Of a DNA stretch of 43,234 bases, positions 1-9,364 are shown in pieces. The notes under the pieces are model-generated. The model saw only the letters and a list, made by a program, of their open reading frames with translations. It was not told the origin of the DNA and did no database searches. The stretch is from Lentisphaerota bacterium (GTDB taxonomy: Bacteria > Verrucomicrobiota > Lentisphaeria > Oligosphaerales > JABHEG01), in the NCBI GenBank assembly GCA_018676675.1, contig JABHEG010000132.1, forward strand, positions 1 through 43,234. Direction: 5' to 3'. The translations under genes were made by a program, and so were the position numbers. How positions within the stretch are numbered: the stretch's first letter is position 1; every line of letters starts with the position of its first letter.

Positions 1-2
1 GC

Positions 3-113
3 GAGCAGGGCACTCAATCGCGCTTGACCGGCTATGATGTCGACGAACTGATCGACCATATCAAGCGGAGCGCTGGAACCGGACAGGCAGTAACCATCAA
101 CTGGCAGGTATAG
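3..113 (+). CDS. 3' end of an unidentified protein (5' truncated)
   Basis: Frame 3 is open from the window edge to a TAG at 111-113 and encodes 36 residues, ending in TGQAVTINWQV. Codon use looks like that of the neighbouring genes, and the end lies 43 bases before the first sulfatase on the same strand, so it is probably the upstream member of the same cluster. The short tail resembles the end of a glycosidase-like beta-rich protein, but it is too short to assign a family. The start lies outside the window. Confidence 0.5.
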   Translation, partial: EQGTQSRLTGYDVDELIDHIKRSAGTGQAVTINWQV

Positions 114-156
114 TGGCGACACGTGCCCCGTGGCTCTCTCCAGAAAGGAATGACGG

Positions 157-1587
157 ATGGTTCAACCCAACGTCCTGTTCATTTTCACCGATGACCAACG
201 GTTCGACACGCTGTCAGCCATGGGCAACACCGAGATCGACACACCGAATATCGACCGTCTGGCCGCGCGAGGAACACTGTTCACCCACGCCCACATTATG
301 GGCGGCACATCTGGTGCTGTCTGCATGCCGAGCCGGGCCATGCTGATGACCGGGCGCACTCTCTTCCACATCGAGAAGCAGGGACAACGCATCCCCCCCG
401 AACACACGACAATGCCCGAACAATTCCGCCACGCCGGGTACGTGACCAGCCACTTCGGCAAATGGCATCAGGACAAGCAGTCGCACGCGCGGTCCTTCTC
501 GACGGGTGGAAAGATCTTCGGTTTCCGCCGGACAAAGGGGTGGTACGAGGCATGCAACGGACATTGGCACATCCCTGTCCACGACTTCGACCCCACCGGC
601 AACTATGCCCCGGATGGCGGCTACAGCGATCCCCCGATCGCTCCCTTCGAGAACCCGTTCGAGACCGTGAAGGAAGGCGGAAGACACTCTGCGGAAGTGT
701 TCTCTGATGCCGCTATCGAGTTCATCAGCGGCTACCCGTCCTCAGAGGAAGCACGCGCCGGCAAGCCGTTCTTCTGCTACCTGGCCCACATCGCCCCGCA
801 TGATCCCCGACAGTATCCCAAGCGTTTCCTTGATCAATACCCGGCTGAACGGGTCACCCTCCCCCCGAATTGCGCGATACGACACCCCTTCGACAACGGC
901 GACCTCTACATCCGCGATGAGCTGCTGGCTGCGTTCCCGAGACGCCCGAAGGAGATCCGGCAGCACCTGGCCGACTATTATGCGATCATCGCACATGTCG
1001 ATGAGCAGGTGGGGCGCGTCCTTGATGCGCTCGAGGAATCGGGACAGGCGGACAACACCATCGTCGTCTTTGCCGGAGACAACGGGCTGGCAGTCGGGCA
1101 GCACGGGCTCATGGGCAAGCAGAACCTCTACGACCATAGTGTGCGCGTACCGCTTATCATGGCTGGCCCCGGCATACCGGAAGCGCAACGGACAGACGCC
1201 TTCTGCTATCTCCTCGACATCTTCCCCACGCTCTGCGACCTGGCTGGCCTCGAGACACCGGACACCGTCGAGGGCCTGAGCCTTACCGGCATTCTGGAGG
1301 ATCCCACGGCATCCGTCCGGGACTCGCTTCTGTTCGCCTACAAAGGTCTCCACCGAGCCGTGCGAAATAGGCGCTTCAAACTCATCGAGTACGCTGTGAA
1401 GGGCAAACGGAACTCCCAGCTCTTCGACCTCGAGAACGACCCCCGGGAAATAGTCAACCTGATTGACAGCAGCGACCATCAGGGAACGGTGGCCGAACTC
1501 CGAACAGAGCTCGGACGCTGGGAGAACGAACTGGATGACACTCAGGAAATGGGCCGGGCGTTCTGGCAGACATACCGACAAGGATAG
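157..1587 (+). CDS. Type I (formylglycine) sulfatase, no signal peptide
   Basis: This is a 476-residue sulfatase of the alkaline phosphatase-like superfamily, which hydrolyses sulfate esters, probably on polysaccharide fragments. The maturation signature is Cys56-Met-Pro-Ser-Arg60, so Cys56 would be converted to formylglycine. Metal ligands are visible as Asp12-Asp13 (IFTDDQ) and Asp308-Asn309 (FAGDNG). The length is normal for the family. The ATG follows an AGAAAGGA ribosome site. There is no hydrophobic leader (it begins MVQPNVLFIF, the first core strand), so a cytoplasmic location is inferred. It lies 10 bases upstream of a heparinase-type lyase and is probably cotranscribed with it. The substrate cannot be read from the sequence, and no formylglycine-generating enzyme is in the window. 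Confidence 0.93.
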   Translation: MVQPNVLFIFTDDQRFDTLSAMGNTEIDTPNIDRLAARGTLFTHAHIMGGTSGAVCMPSRAMLMTGRTLFHIEKQGQRIPPEHTTMPEQFRHAGYVTSHFGKWHQDKQSHARSFSTGGKIFGFRRTKGWYEACNGHWHIPVHDFDPTGNYAPDGGYSDPPIAPFENPFETVKEGGRHSAEVFSDAAIEFISGYPSSEEARAGKPFFCYLAHIAPHDPRQYPKRFLDQYPAERVTLPPNCAIRHPFDNGDLYIRDELLAAFPRRPKEIRQHLADYYAIIAHVDEQVGRVLDALEESGQADNTIVVFAGDNGLAVGQHGLMGKQNLYDHSVRVPLIMAGPGIPEAQRTDAFCYLLDIFPTLCDLAGLETPDTVEGLSLTGILEDPTASVRDSLLFAYKGLHRAVRNRRFKLIEYAVKGKRNSQLFDLENDPREIVNLIDSSDHQGTVAELRTELGRWENELDDTQEMGRAFWQTYRQG

Positions 1588-1597
1588 GTGTAAACCA

Positions 1598-4165
1598 ATG
1601 GGCTCACGACTATTCACGATGGGAGTACTCACGATGGCGTCCCTGAGCGCTGCTCCTCCGCATCCACGCCTCTTCATCGACGCGTCGGACATCCCCCGTC
1701 TGCGGGCGCTGGCCACGCAGAACCGCCCCGACGCGTTCGGCAACAATCCCTCCAAATGCTGGGGGAAGCTTAAGAGCAAAGCCGACCGCTTCGTTACAGC
1801 GAAGCCCTACTCGTACACCGTCACCATGCCTGGGCGCGAAGGAACTCCGGGGCAGAAGTGGACCTACACACTCTCGGATGGACGCCCGCCACCCCACGAT
1901 GAATTCAGCCACTACCCGCCCTGGACCGCCATGTTCCAGGAGCGGTCCGACAGCATCACGACCCGCCTCCGCTATCTGCTTCTCGCCCATCTCGTCACCG
2001 GTGAAGACGCCTATGCCACCCGGGCCAAGACGATCGTCTCCCGCCTCTGTGCCTGGGACGACATCTGGACCGATCGCAGCTACAGCAGTGGCATCCCCTG
2101 CCTGGATACCGGACACGCGGCTGTCTGGGTCGCCGTCTTCCATGACTGGTGTGCGAACACCCTGACTGAAGCGGAAGCCGAGATCGTGCGCACTGCGCTC
2201 GCCGAGAAAGCGGTCGCCCCCATCGCGGGCATGATCGAGAAGATCGCTCCCTACCACAACTTCACTGCGGTCATCGCAACGGGGCTGGGAGTGGGCGCCA
2301 TCTCGCTTCTCGGGCACGATGAACGAGCAGAGGCATGGCTGGACCTCGCCATCCGGAGAATGCGGCTGTATATGGACCAGCAAGGGGCCGACGGGGGATC
2401 AATGGAAGGCCCCGGCTACGGCACCTACGCCGCCAACCAACTCGCGGACATGCTCTGGGCTCTCGGCGGAATCGGGCGGGCAGACGAACTCAGCGACCAC
2501 CCCTTTCTGCAGTCACTCCCACGCTACTGCATCTCACTCCTCGACCCCGGAACGAAGAAGATGCCATGCTTTGGCGATGGAGGCCCCACGACTGGGTTCA
2601 TCAACCTCATGCGCGTGCTCGCTCTGCAGGGCAATGCCGAAGCAGCGTGGTACTGCCGTGAAGTCAGAGGGCTAGGACTCGACTCCCCCCGCGCATTTCT
2701 GTCGGTCGACGCCTCACGTATCCTCCCCAAACAGCCGGACTTCCGCCCCACAGCCTGCTTCAGAGACATTGGGTATGCGATTCTCCGAGACGGCTATCGC
2801 CCGGAGAGCCTGTTCCTGGCCGTGAAATCAGGCCCGCCCAAAGCCAGAATCGGGCACAACCACTACGATCACGGCAGCTTCCTGCTGCGATTCGGTGACG
2901 AGTGGATCGGCTGGGATCCGGGATACCGGAGCTACTTCGATCCCCCGCGGCGGCGCTACACCACCGGCACGTTCGGGCACAGCACGATCGTGCTCGACCT
3001 CAATGATGACTACATCGCATCCACGGCAGCATCTACGCCGGGGCAGGATCAAGTGAACATCGCCGGCGGACGCATCCTGGAGTTCTTCGGGGGCGACCGC
3101 CTCGACTTTGTCCGAACCGACAACACAGCCGTATACAACTCCGCCAAGAAACACGTGATGGATCTCTTTCGCCGTGAGTTCCTCTACATCAAGCCTGGGA
3201 TCGTGGTGGTCCTGGACGACCTGCGAACACCGCAACCACACACATTCAGCGCCCTCCTGCACGCACCGGGAAGCGCCTCGCTCAAGTTGGGGACAAACAC
3301 CGCGACCGCAACTGCTCCAGGCGCGTTCATGGATAGCTGGTTCTTCACGGCTGGGGGCGTTTCCCTCCGTGCTGGGCTGTCACCGGGAAACGGGGCCTAT
3401 GGCCCGTGGCTGGCCGCGACCACACCCTCTGCGAAGACCGCACGCATCATCACCATCCTGGCTCCCAGGCTGAACGATGAGCTGATCATGAATCCCGGTT
3501 TCGAAAGCGGCATGTCCGGCTGGCGACCGCGGAACATGCCCGGATTCCGCGAGAACCATGTGATTGACACCGACGTGAGCCATACCGGACAGGCATCCGC
3601 CCGCATCGACAACGGGGGCTATTACTACTCACGTCAGTTCCCCGTGGAACCGGGCACGACAATCACGGCTCGCTGGTGGGCCCGTTGCACGGCTGCCAAA
3701 GGAGCATCATCGATGCTTTACTACTGGAAGAAAGGCAAGTCCTTCACCAGAGCCAAAGGCCCCGCCGCCACCGACACCGAATGGCGTCAGTATGAGCTGA
3801 TCGATGTCGTACCGGAAGGAACTGAGGAAGTATGCCTGGCCCTGCAGTTCTTCGGCGAAGGACAATGCTGGTATGATGACGTCGAGATCACCTTGGATCG
3901 AGATCGCACGGTCCGCTCGATCCCGACAACTGTCGAGGAGGTGGTTCCGAATCGACTCTTCCTCCTTACGCGCGATGGCGTCCGGCATCTGATCCTGATC
4001 GGCGCAGGAGAGGCCGTCTTCGAGGGACACACCTACACTGCATCCGGAACACTCGCCTGGTTCGGCCTCAGCGACACACCCGAGGCCTTTGCGAACGACG
4101 CCGGCACACCAACCCGCGACGGCCGTCCCATACCCAAAGCCACCGGCAAATGGGACCGACCGTGA
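1598..4165 (+). CDS. Secreted heparinase II/III-family polysaccharide lyase with C-terminal CBM
   Basis: The protein has 855 residues. After a short hydrophobic leader ending near SLSAAPP comes an alpha/alpha toroid (about residues 20-360) with the family's YHNF segment near 218 and a GPGYGTY segment near 271. A heparinase II/III-like beta-sandwich follows, with GHNHYDHGSF near 417. In this family an Asn/Tyr/His set carries out beta-elimination next to uronic acid. Residues about 625-780 (MNPGFESGMSGW onward) look like a CBM4/9-type carbohydrate-binding jelly roll. The start at 1598 is chosen for the AGGATAGG ribosome site and the leader; the frame stays open upstream, but only inside the sulfatase gene. 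The N-region of the leader is weak, so MGVLTMASL at 1619 is an alternative start. Lyase activity is inferred from the family; the substrate is unknown. Confidence 0.88.
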   Translation: MGSRLFTMGVLTMASLSAAPPHPRLFIDASDIPRLRALATQNRPDAFGNNPSKCWGKLKSKADRFVTAKPYSYTVTMPGREGTPGQKWTYTLSDGRPPPHDEFSHYPPWTAMFQERSDSITTRLRYLLLAHLVTGEDAYATRAKTIVSRLCAWDDIWTDRSYSSGIPCLDTGHAAVWVAVFHDWCANTLTEAEAEIVRTALAEKAVAPIAGMIEKIAPYHNFTAVIATGLGVGAISLLGHDERAEAWLDLAIRRMRLYMDQQGADGGSMEGPGYGTYAANQLADMLWALGGIGRADELSDHPFLQSLPRYCISLLDPGTKKMPCFGDGGPTTGFINLMRVLALQGNAEAAWYCREVRGLGLDSPRAFLSVDASRILPKQPDFRPTACFRDIGYAILRDGYRPESLFLAVKSGPPKARIGHNHYDHGSFLLRFGDEWIGWDPGYRSYFDPPRRRYTTGTFGHSTIVLDLNDDYIASTAASTPGQDQVNIAGGRILEFFGGDRLDFVRTDNTAVYNSAKKHVMDLFRREFLYIKPGIVVVLDDLRTPQPHTFSALLHAPGSASLKLGTNTATATAPGAFMDSWFFTAGGVSLRAGLSPGNGAYGPWLAATTPSAKTARIITILAPRLNDELIMNPGFESGMSGWRPRNMPGFRENHVIDTDVSHTGQASARIDNGGYYYSRQFPVEPGTTITARWWARCTAAKGASSMLYYWKKGKSFTRAKGPAATDTEWRQYELIDVVPEGTEEVCLALQFFGEGQCWYDDVEITLDRDRTVRSIPTTVEEVVPNRLFLLTRDGVRHLILIGAGEAVFEGHTYTASGTLAWFGLSDTPEAFANDAGTPTRDGRPIPKATGKWDRP

Positions 4166-4190
4166 GGCAGCGCCCCCCCTCGTCATTCCC

Positions 4191-4339
4191 CGTTCGTAGT
4201 AAGGCTCGCAGCGCAGCGGAGTGCCGTTCTTTGGGGGGGGTGAGTTGGACGGCATGTGCCACCAGAAGAACAGCGTTCGTAGTAAGGCACTTTGCGAGCC
4301 GAGTCTGCGAGACAGCCGCAGGCAACCGGTGTGCCGTTC
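4191..4339. repeat. Two copies of a short interspersed repeat (CGTTCGTAGTAAGGC ... GTGCCGTTC)
   Basis: The 15-mer CGTTCGTAGTAAGGC occurs at 4191-4205 and again at 4274-4288. Each is followed, after a variable spacer, by GTGCCGTTC (4221-4229 and 4331-4339). In both copies the GGC end of the first block can pair with the GCC of the second, giving a hairpin with a variable loop (GGCAC/GTGCC in the second copy). The gap from 4166 to 4459 holds no gene that I can support; this repeat pair is its main structure. The copies look like a genome-wide interspersed element, but that cannot be tested inside this window. Confidence 0.65.
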
Positions 4340-4459
4340 CTGCTTCCTCGCCTGACGCCGTCCGCGGCCAAAGCCCATCGCCCACAGCGCCCACTCCCGC
4401 GCTATAGTAGCTCGGCATTCACTGCACACAGACACGTTAATCGAGGAGCGCCTGCCACG

Positions 4460-4600
4460 ATGCGGGCCATGGAGCCAGTTGTCCGGATCGGCCGACTGCA
4501 AGATCAGGACCAGATCCGCCGTGAGGACTGCCTGCGCATGACGGGGAACGAGCGCGGCGCCGCTTTGCTCGCAATGCGGGATCGCTCAACGGAGAATTGA
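4460..4600 (+). CDS. Small 46-residue protein, translationally coupled to the next gene
   Basis: The ORF begins MRAMEPVVRIGRL, ends MRDRSTEN, and is preceded by a GAGGAG ribosome site at 4443-4448. Its TGA at 4598-4600 overlaps the ATG of the following gene at 4600, giving the TGATG arrangement typical of coupling. It is charged and probably helical, with no signal peptide and no Cys pair. The segment RREDCLRMTGNER followed by ALLAMRDR resembles the start of small proteins encoded just before nucleotidyltransferase or toxin-like genes, but that is from memory and weak. No such partner follows here, so it could be a remnant or an independent small gene. Confidence 0.5.
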   Translation: MRAMEPVVRIGRLQDQDQIRREDCLRMTGNERGAALLAMRDRSTEN

Positions 4601-5694
4601 TGATGCGTTTCTGGGTTCTGCTGGCAAGTCTGGCCGTAGCGGCGAGAAGCCAAGGCGGGGATGGTGTCGTTGCCTACTGGAACGCCGACCGGCCCTGCCC
4701 CGCATGGCGCGACAACGCCTGGCAGAAGGGGGGAACAGGACGCGTTCACTTTGATCCTGCCGAGAAACGACATGGCATCGCGTCCGTGCGCATCGAAGGT
4801 ATTCCGGACGAAGAGACCTCCATTTCCTCGGTATGTGCACACATCTCAGTTCGCGAGGAAGGCCGTTACGTTCTGCGGTTCTGGAGCCGCCGTACCGGTA
4901 AGGCAGGCACGGCTATCTGCCAGAGCCTGGCGCACCGAATGGTCGATGAACGGCGCAGCAAACCCATCGGCTGGCTCAGGCTCGACGGGAAAGACCACCT
5001 GCCCATCGCCCTCGGCAGCGACTGGCGTCTGCACGAGATCCCACTTGAGACCCTAACCGGGGGGACAGCCCGCCTCTATTTCTACTTCCGGGTCAAAGGC
5101 GAGACCACGTTGTGGGTCGATGAGTTCTCACTCGCCAAGGAAGGGGTCGAGGTCGAACTTGGAGGGGAACAGGCGCTCAGTGACGCCGACTACGCCGGCA
5201 CGCGCTTCGACGATGACGCTCTTCCCTCGAACCTGCTGAGGAACGGGGGCTTCGAGGATGGCCTGGCGCATTGGCAGCTCATGACCCCCAAGATCACCTG
5301 TGCGGTCGATGACTCGCAAGCAGCAGCGGGAACGTGTTCCTTGCGAGTTCACGGCCTGGAGTTCGCCGCAGGCGGAGTGTTCCAGCGCGTGCGTATCGAT
5401 CCGCGCCGACGCTACCGACTCTCCATGCGCGCAAACGGGAAGGCCTTCACCGGCTACGTGTTCACAAAGGTGCTGGGCTTCGACCGCGAAAACCACCCGC
5501 GAGGCTGGCTGGGCGGGGAGGCGCTGTATTCAGCCCAAAACGCCCCCTGGACAGAGAAGAGCGTTGAGTTCACCCCGAGACCGAGCACCGACAACGTGGT
5601 CGTCTACGTGAGAGTAGAAGACACCATTGGCGACGTCTGGGTAGATGATGTGCGGCTGAGGCCGCTGCCGCAGAATGGGTTCAATGACCAGTAG
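4600..5694 (+). CDS. Secreted protein with two CBM4/9-like jelly-roll domains
   Basis: The 364-residue protein starts with a short signal peptide (MMRFWVLLASLAVAARSQ). Residues about 20-195 form one beta-rich domain that ends in a characteristic TTLWVDEFSLAKEG strand. Residues about 205-360 form a second domain that begins NLLRNGGFEDGLAHW and ends DVWVDDVRL. NGGFED...W and VWVDDV are hallmarks of CBM4/9-type carbohydrate-binding modules. No catalytic domain is visible, so it probably binds polysaccharide or assists the enzymes around it. A GGAG site at 4591-4594 serves ATG 4600 or ATG 4603; a TTG at 4597 is also in frame. It lies 42 bases before the hydrolase candidate at 5737. Confidence 0.75.
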   Translation: MMRFWVLLASLAVAARSQGGDGVVAYWNADRPCPAWRDNAWQKGGTGRVHFDPAEKRHGIASVRIEGIPDEETSISSVCAHISVREEGRYVLRFWSRRTGKAGTAICQSLAHRMVDERRSKPIGWLRLDGKDHLPIALGSDWRLHEIPLETLTGGTARLYFYFRVKGETTLWVDEFSLAKEGVEVELGGEQALSDADYAGTRFDDDALPSNLLRNGGFEDGLAHWQLMTPKITCAVDDSQAAAGTCSLRVHGLEFAAGGVFQRVRIDPRRRYRLSMRANGKAFTGYVFTKVLGFDRENHPRGWLGGEALYSAQNAPWTEKSVEFTPRPSTDNVVVYVRVEDTIGDVWVDDVRLRPLPQNGFNDQ

Positions 5695-5736
5695 CCAACA
5701 AGGAACGCCCAACGGTCAAGGGAAGGGAGGACACCG

Positions 5737-8700
5737 ATGAAATACCTCACAACGCTCTTGATCGCCACATGCCTTTCCGTATCAGGAACGCCGCCAAATC
5801 TCGTCATCGACGGCTCATTCGAGCACGGACAGGCGACATTCTCACCGGGGTCTGCCCGAATCACTGGCGGACGCACCGGGTCGTACGCCGCCCGGATCAC
5901 GCGCGCCAGCGAACAAGACACGCCTGAGATCACGCTCCCTCCGATCCCCCTGCACCCCGGACGCTTCCTGCTCTCCGCTTGGATGCGCGGGCGTGTAACG
6001 CGTGGCGCAGACCGCAACTTCAGCGTTGAAATTAGCGCCATCTGGCTGGGTGCTGATGGTCATGTGGCCGGCCGTTCACGTGGGCCTTCCATGAGCGGTC
6101 CTCTCCCCGTTTGGGACTACCGCGAGGCGACTGTCAAAGCCCCGATGGGCACATCCGCCGCACGCATCAGAATCGCCTTCACCGGTGCAGTTGTGGGGCA
6201 CTGCGAGATCGACGATACCTGCCTCACCGTAGCGGAAGACGACGACACACCACACGATCTGCCCGATCTGGACTGTCGCCCCGCCGGCCCGATCATGGCT
6301 CTTGATGAACCCTATCGGCTGAAACTCACGCTGCCAGCCACGCTGGGACACGCACGCAAGGTGATCTGCCAGGCCACGGTGCGGGACTCCCTGGGCGTAC
6401 AGGTCGGCTCAGGGGAATCCCAAGGGGAGATTCCCGCCAAATGGCGCAATGTCATCGAGATCCCATTGGTGATACCAGAGGCCAACGCCATCGCTGGCGA
6501 GTGGCTGCAGGCAACGGTGCTGGTGCAGGACGCAGCATCAACGAGAGCCGTGGCACGGGGAGACTGTGGAGTGCTGATTCTGCCCCGTCCAGCCGACTTC
6601 AGGCGCAAACCGGACTCCCCCTTTGCCATACTCGTGGGACACCCTTACACCAAGCGATGGCTTGGGGCCCGCTGGGATCGCCCCAACCTCTGCAACGAGC
6701 GTCTACTGGAAGTCGCCAAACGCTATGGCGTCTCACGCATGCCCCTCATGACCACGCCCCACGAGCGCATTGACGAGCCGGGGATGGCCGATGCCTTCCG
6801 ACAGAAAGTCACCGACTACGTCCGCGCCAACGCACGGCATCTGGACTACCTGCAGGTGGGCAATGAGCCCCCCCTGTTCCGCCCAGGGGTAACCGAACGG
6901 TACGTCACCTGTCTGCGCATCGCGTACAAAGCCGCCAAAGCGGTCAGACCTTCCATCAAGATCTCGTCAGCGGGGATTACGGGGCTGAACATTGACGAAA
7001 AGATGGTCGCACGAATGCTCGACGCAGGCGCCGCAGACTACTGCGACATGATCGATATCCATGCGTACCTCTCACTGCCGGAGATGGACCGCATCATCGG
7101 CAAGGTGCGACGCCAGATGGCGGACCGCAAGGTGGACAAGCCTCTGATCCTGACCGAAGTGACGGCACACCTGGGCTCGCCGATCTCAGAACGGGCCAAA
7201 GCCGGACACGTCTATCAACGCCATGCCATCTCGCTCAGCCACGGGATAGAGCAGATCTACTGGTTCGTCCTCCATTGGGTGAACTCAGCCCCCGGAGGCT
7301 TCCGGTACTGCGGCTTGATCGATTCAGCCAATCACGCGCCCTGGCCGGCGGCCGCAGCCTACGCCCGAATGACATCTGTGCTCGAAGGCCGACACTTCGA
7401 GGAGAAAATCGGTGCGGGTTCGCCGGGAACGCACGTCTACACGTTCCGAGGCCCGGACGGCCAGGGCATCGTTGCCTGGAACGACGTGCCCGGCAGTTTC
7501 GCTCGACTCCAAAGCACCGGAAGCGTGGTAGTCTATGATGTGAACGGACGCCGTTTCGTCCCCGGCGGCACCGGTCCGTTCCACATCGAACTGACCGACG
7601 AACCGATACTGATCGACACGCAGAAAGCCGTCGTCACAATCACTCAATCGACGGAGACCGGTACCATCACACTTGCGCGGGGGAATGAGGTCCCAATTGC
7701 GCTGCTCGGCTTCCCTCAGCCCTCGGAAGCCCGACTGGCGGCAGGCATTTCTGTCGTCGCCGCGGAAGAGCAGGGAACGACACTCCATGCCACTCCTGAC
7801 GCCCCTCTCGGGAGGACAGAAGCCTGGTTCAGCGGTCCCCTGGAGGGTGGAGGACGGCAACTGCGACGAGCATCCCTGACCGTCACAGACCCACTGCAAC
7901 TGAATGTTCAACCAGTTTTCAGAGCCGGTGTCACTGCATTCCGGGCAACCGTGCGGAACTGCGGAGGGCAGACGACGTCCGGCGACGTCGTGATCATCAG
8001 CCCGTTCACCCGTGGGCCGCGTCCGGAAGCATTGAGAACCAGCTTCCGAGATCTCGCCCCGGGACAGAGCCGATCCCTCCTCCTGCCGGTGACTGGAGCC
8101 TGTGATCCCCAGCACGCTGCCGCGGTCAACGCCTGGGCTGTCACCGCAGGGGGTGCCCGGGCCGACTGGTCCCGACGGGTATCGTTCCTGGCTGCGTCCA
8201 GGCGTCAGATTGGCCTGAGAGCCGATGGCCTGCTCGCAGACTGGTCCAACCCTCACCTGATCCATATCGGGCCTCTTGGAGCGGCTCGTCGAGATGCCCC
8301 CGGCTCCAATCCCGATGTGCCTGGAGACTTGTCTGCCGAGGGCAGCGTAATCTGGGACGACAAGGCACTTCACCTGCTGCTCGTCGTCACGGACGACGTT
8401 CACCGCAACGAACGACAGGACGCCTCTCTCTGGGATGGGGACTCGATCCAGCTCGGTTTCGCCAGAGATCCGGGCCGCGAAGGCGTAGAGTGCTGCGAAA
8501 TCAGCGTTGGCCTGGGGACGGCCGGACCACAGGCCTGGATCCACAGGAACTTCGGCGGCTGCGCAACCGGAGCTGGCCGCTTCCCGCTGATGGTCCGCCG
8601 TCAGGGTACGCGGACCACCTATGAGCTGGCGATTCCCTGGGAACTCCTGGGAATTGACCATCCTGTAGCCGGCCTCTGGTTGGGATTGGGGCTGGTCCTG

Positions 8701-8802
8701 AACGAGAGCGATTCCGGCAAACGAGGCTGGCTCGGCTGGCATCAAGGCATCGCCACCGACAAGAACCCGGCCCTCTATGGACAAATTGTACTCACCCAGT
8801 AA
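5737..8802 (+). CDS. Secreted multidomain glycoside hydrolase candidate (CBM, clan-A-like barrel, CBM9-like)
   Basis: The protein has 1021 residues. A signal peptide (MKYLTTLLIATCLSVSG) is followed by a jelly-roll domain (about 20-170, starting NLVIDGSFEHG). A (beta/alpha)8-like hydrolase region spans about 290-560. It contains LQVGNEP near residue 373, the clan GH-A Asn-Glu acid/base pattern, and ILTEVTAH near 471, a candidate nucleophile Glu. The C-terminal region from about 825 (LRADGLLADW, then VIWDDKALHLLLVVTDD and LWDGDSIQLGF) is a CBM9/DOMON-like module. A strong GGAGG site precedes the ATG. It would act outside the cytoplasm on glycans. The family number (GH39- or GH5-like) is uncertain. 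Confidence 0.72.
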   Translation: MKYLTTLLIATCLSVSGTPPNLVIDGSFEHGQATFSPGSARITGGRTGSYAARITRASEQDTPEITLPPIPLHPGRFLLSAWMRGRVTRGADRNFSVEISAIWLGADGHVAGRSRGPSMSGPLPVWDYREATVKAPMGTSAARIRIAFTGAVVGHCEIDDTCLTVAEDDDTPHDLPDLDCRPAGPIMALDEPYRLKLTLPATLGHARKVICQATVRDSLGVQVGSGESQGEIPAKWRNVIEIPLVIPEANAIAGEWLQATVLVQDAASTRAVARGDCGVLILPRPADFRRKPDSPFAILVGHPYTKRWLGARWDRPNLCNERLLEVAKRYGVSRMPLMTTPHERIDEPGMADAFRQKVTDYVRANARHLDYLQVGNEPPLFRPGVTERYVTCLRIAYKAAKAVRPSIKISSAGITGLNIDEKMVARMLDAGAADYCDMIDIHAYLSLPEMDRIIGKVRRQMADRKVDKPLILTEVTAHLGSPISERAKAGHVYQRHAISLSHGIEQIYWFVLHWVNSAPGGFRYCGLIDSANHAPWPAAAAYARMTSVLEGRHFEEKIGAGSPGTHVYTFRGPDGQGIVAWNDVPGSFARLQSTGSVVVYDVNGRRFVPGGTGPFHIELTDEPILIDTQKAVVTITQSTETGTITLARGNEVPIALLGFPQPSEARLAAGISVVAAEEQGTTLHATPDAPLGRTEAWFSGPLEGGGRQLRRASLTVTDPLQLNVQPVFRAGVTAFRATVRNCGGQTTSGDVVIISPFTRGPRPEALRTSFRDLAPGQSRSLLLPVTGACDPQHAAAVNAWAVTAGGARADWSRRVSFLAASRRQIGLRADGLLADWSNPHLIHIGPLGAARRDAPGSNPDVPGDLSAEGSVIWDDKALHLLLVVTDDVHRNERQDASLWDGDSIQLGFARDPGREGVECCEISVGLGTAGPQAWIHRNFGGCATGAGRFPLMVRRQGTRTTYELAIPWELLGIDHPVAGLWLGLGLVLNESDSGKRGWLGWHQGIATDKNPALYGQIVLTQ

Positions 8803-8862
8803 TCTGGTAACGGTCGTCTGACGAACCGTGCCAGGAACTCGATTGGCCGTGTGGAGAGAATG

Positions 8863-9357
8863 ATGGAATCTGATACCCAGCCCGAACTGACGCCCGAACT
8901 CACCGAAATCCTGCGCCGATACGTCGCCAATCAGGAAGCGGAGCAGCGCCTGCGCGAAGAGAAGAAGGAACTCCAGGCTGAGCTCAAACAGGCACTACAG
9001 AGCATGCAGGGACGCTTCTGGTATCCAACCGTGGATGGCGTTGTTCTCAAAGTCTCCCATTCGCGAACCGACAACGTCGTCTACGATGACGACGCCTTGC
9101 GGCAACGCCTGGGCGATCGCTTTGCGACGGTGGCCCGGGCCGATCTCAAGAAGATGCGCAAGAACATGGCGCGAGTCGAGCCCTGTCTTACTCCTATCCT
9201 TGATATCGTGGGCAGTGTGGACCGAGACCGGGTCAAGACAGCCGTCGAAAATGGCACGGTCCGCCCCGAGGAATTCCGCGGCGCCTTCCGCAAGGAGACT
9301 GTGGTCCGGGTGGCCGTCGGTCGGCAGCGCCCCGATGACGATGCCCCAGCCCAGTAG
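8863..9357 (+). CDS. Conserved-looking coiled-coil protein of unknown function
   Basis: The 164-residue product has no signal peptide. Residues about 18-48 (rich in E, R, K, Q and L, for example EAEQRLREEKKELQ) predict a coiled coil. The middle has a compact beta segment (RFWYPTVDGVVLKVSH), and the C-terminal half is basic with alternating helices (ARADLKKMRKNMARVEP). I do not recognise the family. The helical start plus small domain recalls phage Gam/Gp157-type proteins only in outline. The start at 8863 follows GGAGAG; ATG 8860 and GTG 8851 are also in frame. It sits between two genes for secreted enzymes with 60- and 77-base gaps, an odd place for a cytoplasmic protein. Confidence 0.7.
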   Translation: MESDTQPELTPELTEILRRYVANQEAEQRLREEKKELQAELKQALQSMQGRFWYPTVDGVVLKVSHSRTDNVVYDDDALRQRLGDRFATVARADLKKMRKNMARVEPCLTPILDIVGSVDRDRVKTAVENGTVRPEEFRGAFRKETVVRVAVGRQRPDDDAPAQ

Positions 9358-9364
9358 CGGGACA

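Noticed and set aside
4292..4600. 102-codon frame that ends at 4600 in a different reading than the small ORF start
   Set aside because: The first ~56 codons run through the repeat without a ribosome site. Only the last 46 codons from ATG 4460 are supported.
7324..8784. Long open frame on the minus strand, antisense to the hydrolase at 5737
   Set aside because: High GC content keeps antisense frames open. It has no ribosome site, leader or recognisable domain, and the plus-strand frame has clear domains.
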